Notes under the pieces: model-generated
Databases searched by the model: none
Seen by the model: only the letters and a program-made list of their open reading frames with translations
Told to the model about the DNA's origin: nothing
In this document: positions 1 to 8,939 of the stretch, piece after piece
How positions within the stretch are numbered: position 1 is the stretch's first letter
How the letters are laid out: each line of letters begins with the position of its first letter
Assembly (NCBI RefSeq): GCF_020694005.1
Contig: NZ_CP073013.1
Span: 1,622,578 to 1,686,577, forward strand
DNA: 64,000 bases
DNA from: Marinomonas profundi
GTDB lineage: Bacteria > Pseudomonadota > Gammaproteobacteria > Pseudomonadales > Marinomonadaceae
Reading direction: 5' to 3'
Program-made: the position numbers and the translations under genes

Positions 1-2
1 AG

Positions 3-230
3 GTAAAACATTTAAAAAACAAACCCTTGGGTGGTTATTTGTTCCAGCACAGATCACTCATTCGCAGCCCTATTGAAGTCACTCAATTACCAAAACGCAT
101 GTTCCCCGATCAGCACACCGCCTTATGGGCAAGGCGTTCTGTGTTCCACCAATATGGCCCTGGAATACTGGTAAATGAGGCTTTTTTTGATGAAATAAAC
201 CAACTAAAAACACCGTTTGGATTGTTATGA
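3..230 (+). CDS. ubiC: chorismate--pyruvate lyase, C-terminal part (5' end outside window)
   Basis: Chorismate lyase makes 4-hydroxybenzoate and pyruvate from chorismate, the first committed step of ubiquinone synthesis in the cytoplasm. The reading frame is open to the left edge, so this is the last 75 codons of a longer gene and not a small gene starting at the internal TTG. The visible part has the family's C-terminal pattern: KPLGGYLF, an IEV segment, then LWARRSVF and a closing LVNEAFF block. The stop overlaps the ubiA start (ATGA), so the two are translationally coupled. Identification rests on this motif series and on the ubiA neighbour. Confidence 0.85.
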   Translation, partial: VKHLKNKPLGGYLFQHRSLIRSPIEVTQLPKRMFPDQHTALWARRSVFHQYGPGILVNEAFFDEINQLKTPFGLL

Positions 231-1081
231 ACAAACTTAAAGATTACGCAGAATTAACCCGATTTAACCGCCCTATTGGCTCTCTGCTGCTATTGTGGCC
301 GACATTATGGGCATTATGGTTAGCCGCCGAAGGCCTGCCTCAGTGGCATCTGGTGATAATTTTTGTCATAGGCGTTTTTAGCATGCGTTCAGCCGGTTGT
401 GTCATTAACGACTACGCCGATAGAAAAATCGATGGCTTTGTTGATCGTACTAAAAACCGCCCGCTGCCCGCGGGGCGAGTATCGGAAAAAGAAGCCCTAA
501 TGCTGTTTGCCGCACTGTCTCTTTTGAGTTTTATCCTGGTACTGTTTACCGATCTGCGGACGATTTTACTGTCGTTCGTTGGTTTGGGTCTTGCTGCACT
601 GTACCCCTTTATGAAACGATATACCCATCTGCCTCAGCTTTTTTTGGGGTTAGCGTTTTCTTGGGCGATCCCCATGGCATACAGTGCACAAGGCGGCCAT
701 TTAGCAGACCCTGAACTGTGGATGCTGTTTGTCGCCAATTGCTTTTGGACCATTGCCTACGACACTTACTACGCCATGACAGACCGCCCAGACGACTTAA
801 AAATTGGCGTCAAATCCACGGCGATTTTATTTGGCCAATATGACTTATTTGTCATCGTTTGCTTACAAGGACTGACCTTGTCTTTGATGACATGGATTGG
901 TGTGCTGGCGGAACTGCATTGGCTCTATTTTGTGTCGCTGATCGTCTGTATCGGATTGTTTTATCAGCAATTTAAACAAGCAAAAGAGCGTGAACGCCAA
1001 GCCTGCTTTCGCTCCTTTTTAGACAACAATCGCGTTGGTTACTGTATCTTTATCGGTTTAGCAGTAAGCTATTTTATGTAA
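227..1081 (+). CDS. ubiA: 4-hydroxybenzoate octaprenyltransferase
   Basis: Integral inner-membrane prenyltransferase that attaches the polyprenyl tail to 4-hydroxybenzoate, the second step of ubiquinone synthesis. The 284-residue product matches the usual family length. The two Asp-rich motifs that bind Mg-diphosphate are visible: NDYADRKID at residues 61-69, and the second around residues 179-190 (YDTYYAMTDRPDD). The rest is mostly hydrophobic helices, about eight or nine membrane segments. It overlaps the end of ubiC by four bases, the common ubiCA operon order. Confidence 0.95.
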   Translation: MNKLKDYAELTRFNRPIGSLLLLWPTLWALWLAAEGLPQWHLVIIFVIGVFSMRSAGCVINDYADRKIDGFVDRTKNRPLPAGRVSEKEALMLFAALSLLSFILVLFTDLRTILLSFVGLGLAALYPFMKRYTHLPQLFLGLAFSWAIPMAYSAQGGHLADPELWMLFVANCFWTIAYDTYYAMTDRPDDLKIGVKSTAILFGQYDLFVIVCLQGLTLSLMTWIGVLAELHWLYFVSLIVCIGLFYQQFKQAKERERQACFRSFLDNNRVGYCIFIGLAVSYFM

Positions 1082-1101
1082 TATATGGCAAAGTTGTGAC
1101 A

Positions 1102-1135
1102 ATGTAATCGAATTGTCACATTTGACCGCTTTAAT
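1102..1135 (+). promoter_or_regulatory. Pho box and -10 element of the phoBR promoter
   Basis: Bases 1102-1119 read as two seven-base half-sites eleven bases apart (ATGTAAT, CGAA, TTGTCAC), a fair match to the PhoB consensus CTGTCAT-N4-CTGTCAT. Ten bases after the box comes TTTAAT at 1130-1135, one mismatch from a sigma-70 -10 hexamer. That is the layout of PhoB-activated promoters, where the box replaces the -35, and it implies autoregulation. The region is also an inverted repeat (TGTGACAAT 1095-1103, ATTGTCACA 1112-1120), so a dimeric repressor site is a possible alternative. Confidence 0.65.
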
Positions 1136-1165
1136 AAAACCGTTCCTGAGATGAGGGTATATCCT

Positions 1166-1861
1166 GTGACCGGTAAAAAAGTATTAATTATTGATGACGA
1201 ATCTTCCATACGCGAAATGATTGCTATTGCACTTGAAATGGCAGGTTATGAATATTTGGAAGCCGAAAATATACAACAAGCCCACGAAATCATCGTGGAC
1301 CATAGGCCCGACCTTATTTTGGTCGATTGGATGATGCCCGGTGGTAGCGGTATCGAATTGACTCGTCGCCTAAAGAAAGACAGCACCACGGCCGAAATTC
1401 CGGTCATCATGCTGACCGCAAAAAGCGAAGAAGACAATAAAATCCAAGGCTTAGAAGTCGGTGCGGATGACTACATCACCAAACCTTTCTCACCGCGTGA
1501 ACTGGTCGCTCGACTCAAAGCCGTGCTACGCCGAGCGACCCCTCAAGGGGTTGACGAGCCGATAGAAATAGAAGGCTTGCTACTCGACCCCATTAGTCAG
1601 CGCGTCACCATAGGCAGCCGCCCGTTAGACATGGGGCCGACAGAATACCGTCTACTCAAATTCCTGATGACGCACCAAGAACGTGCTTATTCACGGGCGC
1701 AGCTACTGGATCAAGTCTGGGGTGGCAATGTCTACGTTGAAGAGCGCACGGTTGACGTTCATATACGTCGTTTACGCAAAGCCATCGGTGGCTCCCATGA
1801 TTTCTTGATACAAACCGTACGAGGAACAGGCTACCGCTTCTCAGCAAAAAGGTCTTTATGA
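1166..1861 (+). CDS. phoB: phosphate regulon response regulator PhoB
   Basis: OmpR-family DNA-binding response regulator that activates phosphate-starvation genes when phosphorylated by PhoR. A receiver domain spans about residues 1-120 with acidic pocket D10-D11, phosphoacceptor D54 ([10 protein letters not shown]) and conserved K106 (YITKPF). The winged-helix domain follows, ending with the [13 protein letters not shown] recognition segment. I chose the GTG at 1166 over an ATG at 1151: AGGG at 1154-1157 then sits eight bases upstream, and the protein begins [11 protein letters not shown] like other PhoB proteins. It overlaps phoR by four bases. Confidence 0.93.
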   Translation: MTGKKVLIIDDESSIREMIAIALEMAGYEYLEAENIQQAHEIIVDHRPDLILVDWMMPGGSGIELTRRLKKDSTTAEIPVIMLTAKSEEDNKIQGLEVGADDYITKPFSPRELVARLKAVLRRATPQGVDEPIEIEGLLLDPISQRVTIGSRPLDMGPTEYRLLKFLMTHQERAYSRAQLLDQVWGGNVYVEERTVDVHIRRLRKAIGGSHDFLIQTVRGTGYRFSAKRSL

Positions 1862-3186
1862 AAACCATGTGGCGAAACACCATTATTGCTTGGCTAAGCG
1901 GTTTAGCCGCTTGCATTGTCATTGGCCTGATTATCGGGCAATTACTGGGTGTTTTGCTGCTCTACGTCTTAGGCTCTTTGTACTGGCAGCTTTATCAGCT
2001 GTATCAATTTCAGAATTGGTTACGCTATGCTGGCCGAGCGGCACCGCCAGAAGCCAGTGGCATTTGGGGCGAAGTGTTTGATGCCGTCTATCGGCTACAA
2101 AAAAAACAACGCAAATCCAAGCGCCGCATGCGCCAAGCACTAACCCGCATCGAAAGCTCCACCACCGCCTTAAAAGAAGGCGTCATCATGGCCGACAATC
2201 AAGGCAATTTAGAATGGTGGAACAATTCCGCCGCGCACTTTCTAGGTTTACAGCGCCCGATTGACCGTGGCCAAGCCATTACCAATATTGTGCGTAACCC
2301 AGAATTTTTCCGTTACTTCAGCCAAAAACGCTTTGGCGAACCATTAATTATCAAATCACCCGCCAAAGATGGCGTGTATCTGGAAATTCAAACCACGCTG
2401 TACGACAAAAACGACCACCTGATTTTTGTCCGTGACGTGACCCGCTTACACTTGCTAGAGCAAATGCGCAAAGACTTTGTCGCCAACGCCTCCCATGAGC
2501 TAAAAACCCCCCTTACCGTCATAAAAGGCTATTTAGAAACCCTCAGCCTGTTTAAAGACAACCTGCCAAAAAGCATGCAGAAAGGCATCGATAATATGTC
2601 TGATCAATCAGACCGAATGGAGCAACTCATTGAAGATCTACTCTTACTGTCGCGCTTAGAAGGCAACGACAAACGTGAGGAAAGTCAATGGTTTAACCTG
2701 ATCGATGTGGTGCACGCAATCAGCAATGTCACCGCGCCTATGCTGACAGACAAACACACACTGTCTGCAGACATTCCTGACGATGCGCGCATTTATGGCT
2801 CTTATAAAGACTTATACAGCGCCTTCTCGAACCTGATCGTCAACGCCATTAAGTATTCACCCGATGGCGGAACGATTCAAATAAAGTGGGAATCCGGCGA
2901 GTTTAACGGCGTGTTTTCAGTGAAAGATTCAGGATTGGGCATAGAACCAAGATACATCCCCAGACTCACAGAACGCTTCTTTCGGGTTGATAAAGGCCGA
3001 GGTTCAAAAACCGGTGGCACAGGGCTTGGCTTAGCCATCGTCAAACATGTGTTATTGCACCATGACGCCAAATTACACATTCGCAGCCAACCCGGCGTAG
3101 GCAGTACCTTTTCTTGTTACTTCCCCGCCAATCGTACCCGAATCGATACGATTCCAGCGCTGCCAACTCCTATAGACAATAATTAA
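1858..3186 (+). CDS. phoR: phosphate regulon sensor histidine kinase PhoR
   Basis: Membrane-bound kinase and phosphatase of PhoB, controlled through contact with PhoU and the Pst transporter rather than by a periplasmic sensor. Two hydrophobic segments lie in residues 10-45, then a positively charged linker and a PAS-like domain (about 95-195). The H-box is NASHELKTP with His213. N-box [16 protein letters not shown]1 DSGLGI, F-box ERFFRVDKG and G2 GGTGLGLAI are all intact, so it should be active. ATGA overlap with phoB indicates a two-gene operon. The usual lack of a large periplasmic domain supports PhoR over other kinases. Confidence 0.93.
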   Translation: MKTMWRNTIIAWLSGLAACIVIGLIIGQLLGVLLLYVLGSLYWQLYQLYQFQNWLRYAGRAAPPEASGIWGEVFDAVYRLQKKQRKSKRRMRQALTRIESSTTALKEGVIMADNQGNLEWWNNSAAHFLGLQRPIDRGQAITNIVRNPEFFRYFSQKRFGEPLIIKSPAKDGVYLEIQTTLYDKNDHLIFVRDVTRLHLLEQMRKDFVANASHELKTPLTVIKGYLETLSLFKDNLPKSMQKGIDNMSDQSDRMEQLIEDLLLLSRLEGNDKREESQWFNLIDVVHAISNVTAPMLTDKHTLSADIPDDARIYGSYKDLYSAFSNLIVNAIKYSPDGGTIQIKWESGEFNGVFSVKDSGLGIEPRYIPRLTERFFRVDKGRGSKTGGTGLGLAIVKHVLLHHDAKLHIRSQPGVGSTFSCYFPANRTRIDTIPALPTPIDNN

Positions 3187-3215
3187 GGTTCGCCAAGTAA
3201 TTAAGTGTACCCCAG

Positions 3216-3322
3216 CCTCCCCCTTTGCAAGGGGGAGGAGCTAGATCGACGCTCCACTTTTATCTTCAAGGGAAGGTGTTAGATTAAGATCTATTCCCTC
3301 CCCCTTATCTTCAAGGGGAGGG
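3216..3322 (+). repeat. C-rich palindromic extragenic repeat, two to three degenerate copies
   Basis: Bases 3216-3238 form a ten-base-pair stem (CCTCCCCCTT / AAGGGGGAGG) with a three-base loop. A second hairpin lies at 3296-3322 (CCCTCCCCCTT / AAGGGGAGGG), followed by the G-rich stretch TTAGGGAGGGG. A third weak copy sharing TATCTTCAAGGG sits around 3260-3275. The cluster lies between the convergent ends of phoR and the minus-strand receiver gene, so it may also serve as a bidirectional transcription stop, although no T-run follows. Confidence 0.7.
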
Positions 3323-3347
3323 TTAGGGAGGGGTTGATAATGGGGAT

Positions 3348-4193
3348 TTATAAGCTATCAAACAACCGGCTAATAAACGTCTCTTTTTCGCTGTCTTGGT
3401 CAATCAGGCTCAAGATCACGGTCAAGAAGGTGGAATCGTGTTTTTTCTCTGACGTAGCCACTGATTGAACATAGTAGTTGAGCCGGTTGACCTTGCTGTC
3501 AAACTCCAAATCCAATACGGCTTGCCCCAGTACTTGCGGCACCACATCGTCACTTTTAATAAACATGGTCGCTTCCATTTTGCTGAATTGAATAATCATG
3601 CAGCGAAATTGTTTGCCTTCAAAGCGCACCATAGTGGGTATTTTGACGTCTTTTACCGTGGGGACTGGCGCATCAGGCGTGGTGATTTTTGCGCTTTGAG
3701 CCGGAGCCGCTGACTTTCCGGCCCCCATCAATACATCCAACGACGCCGAGCTGACACCGCCCGGCGTATTCGACTCACGTGGCCGCTGAGAAGACAGTTT
3801 GTTCTCTATGCTGTGTTTCTTGGCCGCCGAAAAGACCTTATTGATAAGCTGCTCACTGGAAAAAGGCTTGCCCAGATAATCCGTCACGCCAGCCTGTACT
3901 GCTTCCACCACATGGCTTTTATCGCCACGGCTGGTAATCATCACAAACGGCACATTTTCTTTTTTATATTTGGGCTGTTCTCGACACCATTTGAGCAATT
4001 CCACACCCGTCATTTCAGGCATTTCCCAATCACACAACACCATATCAAATTGATGTTTTGTCATCATTTGCTGTGCTTTTCGACCATTTACCGCATCTTC
4101 TATCACACAAGCAGGAAACTGCTTACGCAACGTTCTGCGAATCAAATCACGGGTAAAAGAGGCGTCATCCACGACCAATATTTTTAACGACAT
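3348..4193 (-). CDS. response regulator with CheY-like receiver and PilZ-like C-terminal region
   Basis: About 281 residues. The receiver (1-125) keeps the acidic pair D9-D10, phosphoacceptor D55 (LCDWEMPEMTG), the MITS switch threonine-serine and K109. A low-complexity linker rich in Ser, Ala and Pro covers about 130-170. The C-terminal half starts VRFEGKQFRCMIIQFS and resembles a divergent PilZ or adaptor domain; it has no helix-turn-helix, GGDEF, EAL or HD motif. It may therefore act by protein contact or c-di-GMP binding, but the classical RxxxR and D/NxSxxG motifs are not clear. ATG at 4193 overlaps the cysZ stop; a GTG one codon upstream is less likely. Confidence 0.7.
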   Translation of the reverse strand: MSLKILVVDDASFTRDLIRRTLRKQFPACVIEDAVNGRKAQQMMTKHQFDMVLCDWEMPEMTGVELLKWCREQPKYKKENVPFVMITSRGDKSHVVEAVQAGVTDYLGKPFSSEQLINKVFSAAKKHSIENKLSSQRPRESNTPGGVSSASLDVLMGAGKSAAPAQSAKITTPDAPVPTVKDVKIPTMVRFEGKQFRCMIIQFSKMEATMFIKSDDVVPQVLGQAVLDLEFDSKVNRLNYYVQSVATSEKKHDSTFLTVILSLIDQDSEKETFISRLFDSL

Positions 4194-4984
4194 CACAAAG
4201 TTCCATCAGTGCGATCCAGCCAGGTAGAAACCTTCTCCTGCTCAGATCTAAATACCGAAATCCACAATAGTGTGGCCGCAACAACGGCGATCGGCATCAC
4301 AAATAAATTGAAAAAAGGAATAGTCAAACTGACCATCACCATTCCACCAAATGTCCAACATAACAAAGGCTTGGAGCGTAATGCCATTCTCATATTATGG
4401 AATGTCACCTTGTTATTATCAAAGGCGTAATCCATATACTGCAACGCTAACATCCAAGCAGAAAAAGACAATAACAACACAGGAGCGATCACATTCACAA
4501 GTGGAATAAAAGACAACAGCAGCAGTAATATAAAACGTGGCAGAAAATAACCTATTTTTTGGCACTCTCGCAGCAAACTACGCCCCACCATCGCCATGAT
4601 AACGCCCATGGTTAAACGTTCATCAAACACCCTACCGGTTTCTTTTTCCTCTACTTTTTCCGCCAAAAAGGCCATAAAAGGTGCCGCCAAAATATTCACG
4701 CCCACCGAAAAGCTATAAAACAAAAGCACCGTAATAATGGCACCAAAAATAAGATAAAACAGCCAATTTAAAAAAGACACCCACTCCGGCACATACCCCA
4801 TGGCGTAACCTAATAAGTCTTGGAAATACCCAAACGCCAGCATGTAAATAAGCGCCATCAAGGCAAAGTTGGCCAATAACGGAATCAATATAAACACCCT
4901 TAAATCTTTTGACAGAACCAAAGGCAACGCTTTCAGAAAAGCCCCTGCGGCTTTAAATGGTTGAGTAATCACGGTCTGTAACAC
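4193..4984 (-). CDS. cysZ: sulfate transport membrane protein CysZ
   Basis: CysZ-family inner-membrane protein that brings sulfate into the cytoplasm for cysteine synthesis. The 263-residue length fits the family (E. coli about 253). The N-terminal GAFLKALPLVLSKDLRVFILIPLLAN segment type is typical, followed by long hydrophobic hairpins around residues 28-52, 68-100 and 145-180, and a helix near 205-245. Its stop overlaps the start of the receiver gene, so the two are probably co-transcribed, an unexplained pairing. No cys gene lies nearby, so the sulfate role rests on family likeness alone. Confidence 0.82.
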   Translation of the reverse strand: MLQTVITQPFKAAGAFLKALPLVLSKDLRVFILIPLLANFALMALIYMLAFGYFQDLLGYAMGYVPEWVSFLNWLFYLIFGAIITVLLFYSFSVGVNILAAPFMAFLAEKVEEKETGRVFDERLTMGVIMAMVGRSLLRECQKIGYFLPRFILLLLLSFIPLVNVIAPVLLLSFSAWMLALQYMDYAFDNNKVTFHNMRMALRSKPLLCWTFGGMVMVSLTIPFFNLFVMPIAVVAATLLWISVFRSEQEKVSTWLDRTDGTL

Positions 4985-5340
4985 CTTTTAATGTGAGTCG
5001 TTTAATGTGAATCGTTTAATAGAATCGCCGTAAGCGCCACAGAATATCATGACGACTTTCGCGGCTCCACAAAGCCTTTCAAATAACAAAGCCTTTCAAA
5101 TGACAAAGTAGCGACCCGCTCGGTCTATGCGAATGCAACGCCTGCGCGCAACAAGCCCTTGCCATTAGGTTTTGACAAAACTGACATTTACTAGACGCAT
5201 GACCCGATACGCAATTTCGATTGTGACCCTTGGCAAATTGATGAACTATGAAACCACAAGGCGGATACAAGAGTGCAGATATCACGCCTAACAATAAAAA
5301 ATGCACGCACCAAATTTCACTCATAAGGAACTGAATAACA
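4985..5340. repeat. gene-free stretch before oppA with two short tandem duplications
   Basis: No convincing gene is present in these 356 bases between divergent cysZ and oppA. Two tandem duplications are visible: a 14-base unit TTTAATGTGARTCG at 4987-5000 and 5001-5014, and a 17-base unit AAAGCCTTTCAAATRAC (with one further variable base) at 5071-5087 and 5088-5104. The oppA promoter should lie in the right half, but I cannot pick out a -35/-10 pair with confidence. A ribosome-binding-like AAGGAA lies just before the oppA ATG. Confidence 0.6.
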
Positions 5341-6951
5341 ATGAAAAAAACATTGCTCGCCAGCGCCATTCTGGCCACCTCTCTTTTTGCTCTACACGCC
5401 CACGCCGCTGACGTCCCGGCTGGGGTCGAATTGGCTGCGAAACAAGAACTCGTGCGTGGTGGTGGTGCCGAGCCCGCCACCCTTGACCCACAAAAAATGG
5501 AAGGCACGCCCGGTTCGATTCGATCAAAAGACCTGTTCGAAGGGTTATATAACCAAGATGCCGACGGCAACCAAATACCCGGCGTTGCGACAAGCTTTGA
5601 TGTAAACGCCGACAACACCCAATACACCTTCCACCTACGCAAAGACGCCAAATGGTCTAATGGCGACCCAGTAACCGCGGAAGACTTTGTTTACGCGTTT
5701 ACCCGTGCCGTTGATCCGGCGCTTGCTTCGCCATACGCTTGGTTCATGGAAATCCCGTCGATTGTGAACGCCACTAGCATCATTGCTGGCGAAGCGGAGC
5801 CGTCAACCTTGGGCGTAAAAGCCCTAGACGCTTACACTTTCCAAGTGACCCTTGAGCGCCCTGTGCCTTACTTTGTCAAAATGACCTCGCACCAAACCAT
5901 GTTCCCCGTCCCCAAAAAAGTGGTCGAGAAATGGGGTGATGATTGGACGAAACCAGAACACATGGTGTCGAACGGCGCCTATAAAATGGACGAATGGATC
6001 GTCAACGAGAAGATGGTTTTCACGCGTAACAAACACTATTGGAATGACGCCAAAACCATCATCAACCAGGTTACCTATTTGCCCATTGAATCGCCTAACG
6101 CCGAGCTGAAACGCTTTCAAGCGGGTCAAATGGATTTGAGTTATGAAATCCCAAACGACCACTTCAAACAGTTGATGCGCGATATGCCTGATAACGTTGT
6201 GGTGACACCAAAATTGGGGACTTACTACTACCAATACAACCTCACCAAAGCGCCCTACAATGACGTTCGCGTACGCAAAGCCTTGTCTTATGCCATCGAC
6301 CGCGACGTGATTACCCAGTTTGTGACCGGCACAGGCGAGCTGCCTGCGTATTCCTTTACGCCAGAAGTGGTTAATGATTTCTCACCCGCCACGCCAGAAT
6401 ACGCCACTTGGACACAAAAAGAGCGTAACGAAAAAGCCAAAGCGTTATTAGCCGAAGCCGGCTACAGCTCAAGTAACCCGCTGTCTTTTAGCTTGCTGTA
6501 CAACACCAATGAAAATCACAAGAAAATCGCCATTGCGATTGCCTCAATGTGGAAAAAAACCCTAGGCGTTAACGTCACCTTAGAGAACCAAGAGTGGAAA
6601 ACCTACCTAGAAAGCAAAAAGCATCAGCAATTTGATATTGCCCGTGCGGGCTGGATTGGCGACTACAATGAAGCCTCTACCATGTTAGACCTGCTCACCA
6701 CCACGCACGGTAATAACGACGGCAAATACAGCAACAGCAAATACGACCAGCTATTGCACGATGCTCGTACCATGCAGCACCCCGCTGCGAACTACAACCA
6801 AGCAGAAGAGATTGCCATCGAGCAAGACATGGCGGTCGCTCCCATCTACCAATACACCGAAAAACGTTTGGTAAAAAGCTACCTAGGTGGCTACATGCCC
6901 AATCCAGAAGACAACGTTTACGTGCGTGATATGTACATCATCAAGCACTAA
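5341..6951 (+). CDS. oppA: periplasmic oligopeptide-binding protein
   Basis: Solute-binding protein of family 5 that captures oligopeptides and hands them to the OppBC channel. A classical signal peptide covers residues 1-22 with cleavage after HAHA. The mature protein shows the SBP_bac_5 signatures: GAEPATLDPQKMEG near the start, LFEGLYNQDADG, the DAKWSNGDPVTAEDFVYAF segment and a later VRKALSYAIDRD. At 536 residues it is close to E. coli OppA and MppA. It is the first gene of oppABCDF and is separated from oppB by a stable stem-loop, a common way to get more binding protein than permease. Exact peptide preference cannot be read. Confidence 0.92.
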   Translation: MKKTLLASAILATSLFALHAHAADVPAGVELAAKQELVRGGGAEPATLDPQKMEGTPGSIRSKDLFEGLYNQDADGNQIPGVATSFDVNADNTQYTFHLRKDAKWSNGDPVTAEDFVYAFTRAVDPALASPYAWFMEIPSIVNATSIIAGEAEPSTLGVKALDAYTFQVTLERPVPYFVKMTSHQTMFPVPKKVVEKWGDDWTKPEHMVSNGAYKMDEWIVNEKMVFTRNKHYWNDAKTIINQVTYLPIESPNAELKRFQAGQMDLSYEIPNDHFKQLMRDMPDNVVVTPKLGTYYYQYNLTKAPYNDVRVRKALSYAIDRDVITQFVTGTGELPAYSFTPEVVNDFSPATPEYATWTQKERNEKAKALLAEAGYSSSNPLSFSLLYNTNENHKKIAIAIASMWKKTLGVNVTLENQEWKTYLESKKHQQFDIARAGWIGDYNEASTMLDLLTTTHGNNDGKYSNSKYDQLLHDARTMQHPAANYNQAEEIAIEQDMAVAPIYQYTEKRLVKSYLGGYMPNPEDNVYVRDMYIIKH

Positions 6952-6981
6952 TTCGGCGTTGTGGTTCTGTGTTGAAAACCA

Positions 6982-7003
6982 CCCCAGCACTTCGGTGCTG
7001 GGG
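6982..7003 (+). terminator. intercistronic stem-loop between oppA and oppB
   Basis: Nine-base-pair perfect stem CCCCAGCAC / GTGCTGGGG closed by a TTCG tetraloop. No T-run follows, so it is more likely a mRNA-stabilising hairpin or a partial terminator that sets the ratio of oppA to the downstream permease genes. Confidence 0.75.
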
Positions 7004-7070
7004 ACCTCTTGAACGCCCTACAGGTTCCTAGTATTAGCTGCCATTGATAGCGCCTAATCCGGTAATTTTT

Positions 7071-7991
7071 ATGCTGACATTTATTTCAAAACGCATTTTA
7101 GAAGCCATTCCAACCTTGTTGATTTTGATCACGGTTTCTTTCTTCTTGATGCACTCTGCCCCAGGCAGCCCATTTTCCAGCGAACGTACCTTGCCGCCCG
7201 AAGTGTTGGCGAACATCAACGCCAAATACCACCTAGATGAACCGGTTATTAATCAGTACTTTTATTATCTCGGAGGCTTGCTGCAAGGGGATTTAGGGCC
7301 GTCGTTTCGCTATAAAGATTTCACCATTAACGAACTGATCGCGCAGAGTTTTCCCGTCTCGGCAGAAATCGGCATTTGGTCTTTTCTGGTCGCGCTTATT
7401 ATTGGCGTGGGCTGCGGTATTATTGCCGCCTTGCGACAAAACTCATGGTTAGATTACAGCGTCATGGGCGTTGCCAACCTCGGCATTGTGTTACCGAATT
7501 TCGTTTTGGCGCCGTTGTGCATCCTATTTTTCTCCATTTATAACCAATGGCTCCCCCCCGGTGGCTGGAATGGCGGCGCGTGGCCTTACTTGGTGATGCC
7601 GGTGATTGCCATGTCCACCAGCTATATTGCGCAAATCGCCCGTATTACGCGTGGCAGCATGATTGAAACCATGCACTCCAACTTTATCCGTACCGCGCGC
7701 GCCAAAGGCTTGCCAAAATACCGCATTATTTTTCAACACGCCTTGCGCCCCGCCATGCTGCCCGTTGTTTCTTATCTTGGACCGGCCTTTGTCGGCATTG
7801 TGACCGGCTCGGTGATTGTTGACGTGTATTTTGGTACCGGCGGGATTGGCCAACACTTTATCAATGGCGCCTTGAATCGAGACTACTCCATGGTCATGGG
7901 CGTGACCATTTTGGTCGGCACCTTAACGATTCTATTCAATGCCATTGTCGACATTTTATACGCGCTCATTGACCCGAAAATTCGCTACTAA
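7071..7991 (+). CDS. oppB: oligopeptide ABC transporter permease OppB
   Basis: First membrane subunit of the oligopeptide importer, with six predicted membrane segments. The N-terminal ISKRILEAIPTLLILITVSFF helix and the PGSPF motif are typical of OppB/DppB. The EAA loop that docks the ATPases is visible as RTARAKGLPKYRIIFQHALR. The ATG at 7071 is chosen over a TTG at 7044 because the family starts with a short polar stretch before the first membrane helix; the product is about 306 residues, the usual size. Confidence 0.92.
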   Translation: MLTFISKRILEAIPTLLILITVSFFLMHSAPGSPFSSERTLPPEVLANINAKYHLDEPVINQYFYYLGGLLQGDLGPSFRYKDFTINELIAQSFPVSAEIGIWSFLVALIIGVGCGIIAALRQNSWLDYSVMGVANLGIVLPNFVLAPLCILFFSIYNQWLPPGGWNGGAWPYLVMPVIAMSTSYIAQIARITRGSMIETMHSNFIRTARAKGLPKYRIIFQHALRPAMLPVVSYLGPAFVGIVTGSVIVDVYFGTGGIGQHFINGALNRDYSMVMGVTILVGTLTILFNAIVDILYALIDPKIRY

Positions 7992-8003
7992 GGCCTTATC
8001 ATT

Positions 8004-8930
8004 ATGATGACTACAAAAGACAACATTCAGGCCGTCGAACAGTTCGCCGAAAAAGTGGTGGAAGTCGAAGGTCGCAGTTTATGGCAAGACGCGCGCCGGC
8101 GCTTTTTTTCGAACCATGCGGCGGTGACTAGCCTAATTATTCTGCTGATTATTACCGCGATTGCTTTGCTGGGGCCGTTTTTCAGCCCATGGAATTACGA
8201 CGATATTGACTGGGAAGCCTTGTCTGACATTTCGACCTTAGGTCGTCCCAACATTGAGAACAGCCACTATTTTGGCACCGACACATTGGGCCGCGATATT
8301 TTTGTACGCACCATGCAAGGCGGGCAAATCTCCTTGTTGGTTGGCATCATGGGCAGCGTGGTGGCGATTGTGATTGGCACGCTTTACGGCGCAACCTCCG
8401 GTTACATTGGTGGACGTGTCGACAGTGTGATGATGCGTTTTTTGGAAATTCTGAATTCCTTTCCCTTCATGTTCTTTGTGATCATTTTGATGACCTTGTT
8501 TGGCCGTCACATCTTCTTGATCTTCGTCGCCATTGGCGCGATTTCTTGGCTCGACATGGCGCGGATCGTGCGCGGTCAGACCTTGAGCCTGAAAAACAAA
8601 GAATACATTGAAGCCGCCTACGCCTGTGGTGTGTCGACACCGAAAATCATCTTGCGCCACATTGTGCCCAACGTGCTTGGCATAGTGGTCGTTTACGCCA
8701 CCTTGTTGGTGCCGAATATGATTTTATTAGAGTCTTTTATCAGTTTCTTGGGACTGGGCGTACAAGAACCCATGACCAGCTGGGGCGCGTTGATTTCTGA
8801 AGGTGCTCAGAATATGGAGATTGCCATTTGGCAATTGGCTTGGCCGCTTGGCTTCCTAGTGGTGACGTTGTTTTGTTTTAACTTCCTCGGCGATGGCTTA
8901 CGCGATGCGCTTGATCCAAAAGACCGCTAA
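8004..8930 (+). CDS. oppC: oligopeptide ABC transporter permease OppC
   Basis: Second membrane subunit of the Opp importer, 308 residues. The N-terminal OppC extension (GRSLWQDARRRFFSNHAAV) precedes the first membrane segment at about residue 35. The motif HYFGTDTLGRDIFVR before the transport domain and the EAA loop (IEAAYACGVSTPKIILRHIVPN) are diagnostic. It lies twelve bases after oppB and nine before oppD, inside one operon. Confidence 0.93.
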   Translation: MMTTKDNIQAVEQFAEKVVEVEGRSLWQDARRRFFSNHAAVTSLIILLIITAIALLGPFFSPWNYDDIDWEALSDISTLGRPNIENSHYFGTDTLGRDIFVRTMQGGQISLLVGIMGSVVAIVIGTLYGATSGYIGGRVDSVMMRFLEILNSFPFMFFVIILMTLFGRHIFLIFVAIGAISWLDMARIVRGQTLSLKNKEYIEAAYACGVSTPKIILRHIVPNVLGIVVVYATLLVPNMILLESFISFLGLGVQEPMTSWGALISEGAQNMEIAIWQLAWPLGFLVVTLFCFNFLGDGLRDALDPKDR

Positions 8931-8939
8931 GGAGATTTT

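Noticed and set aside
5079..5651. 190-codon minus-strand frame overlapping the oppA start
   Set aside because: It covers the signal-peptide region of oppA on the other strand, has no domain pattern and lies across repeats; a coding shadow.
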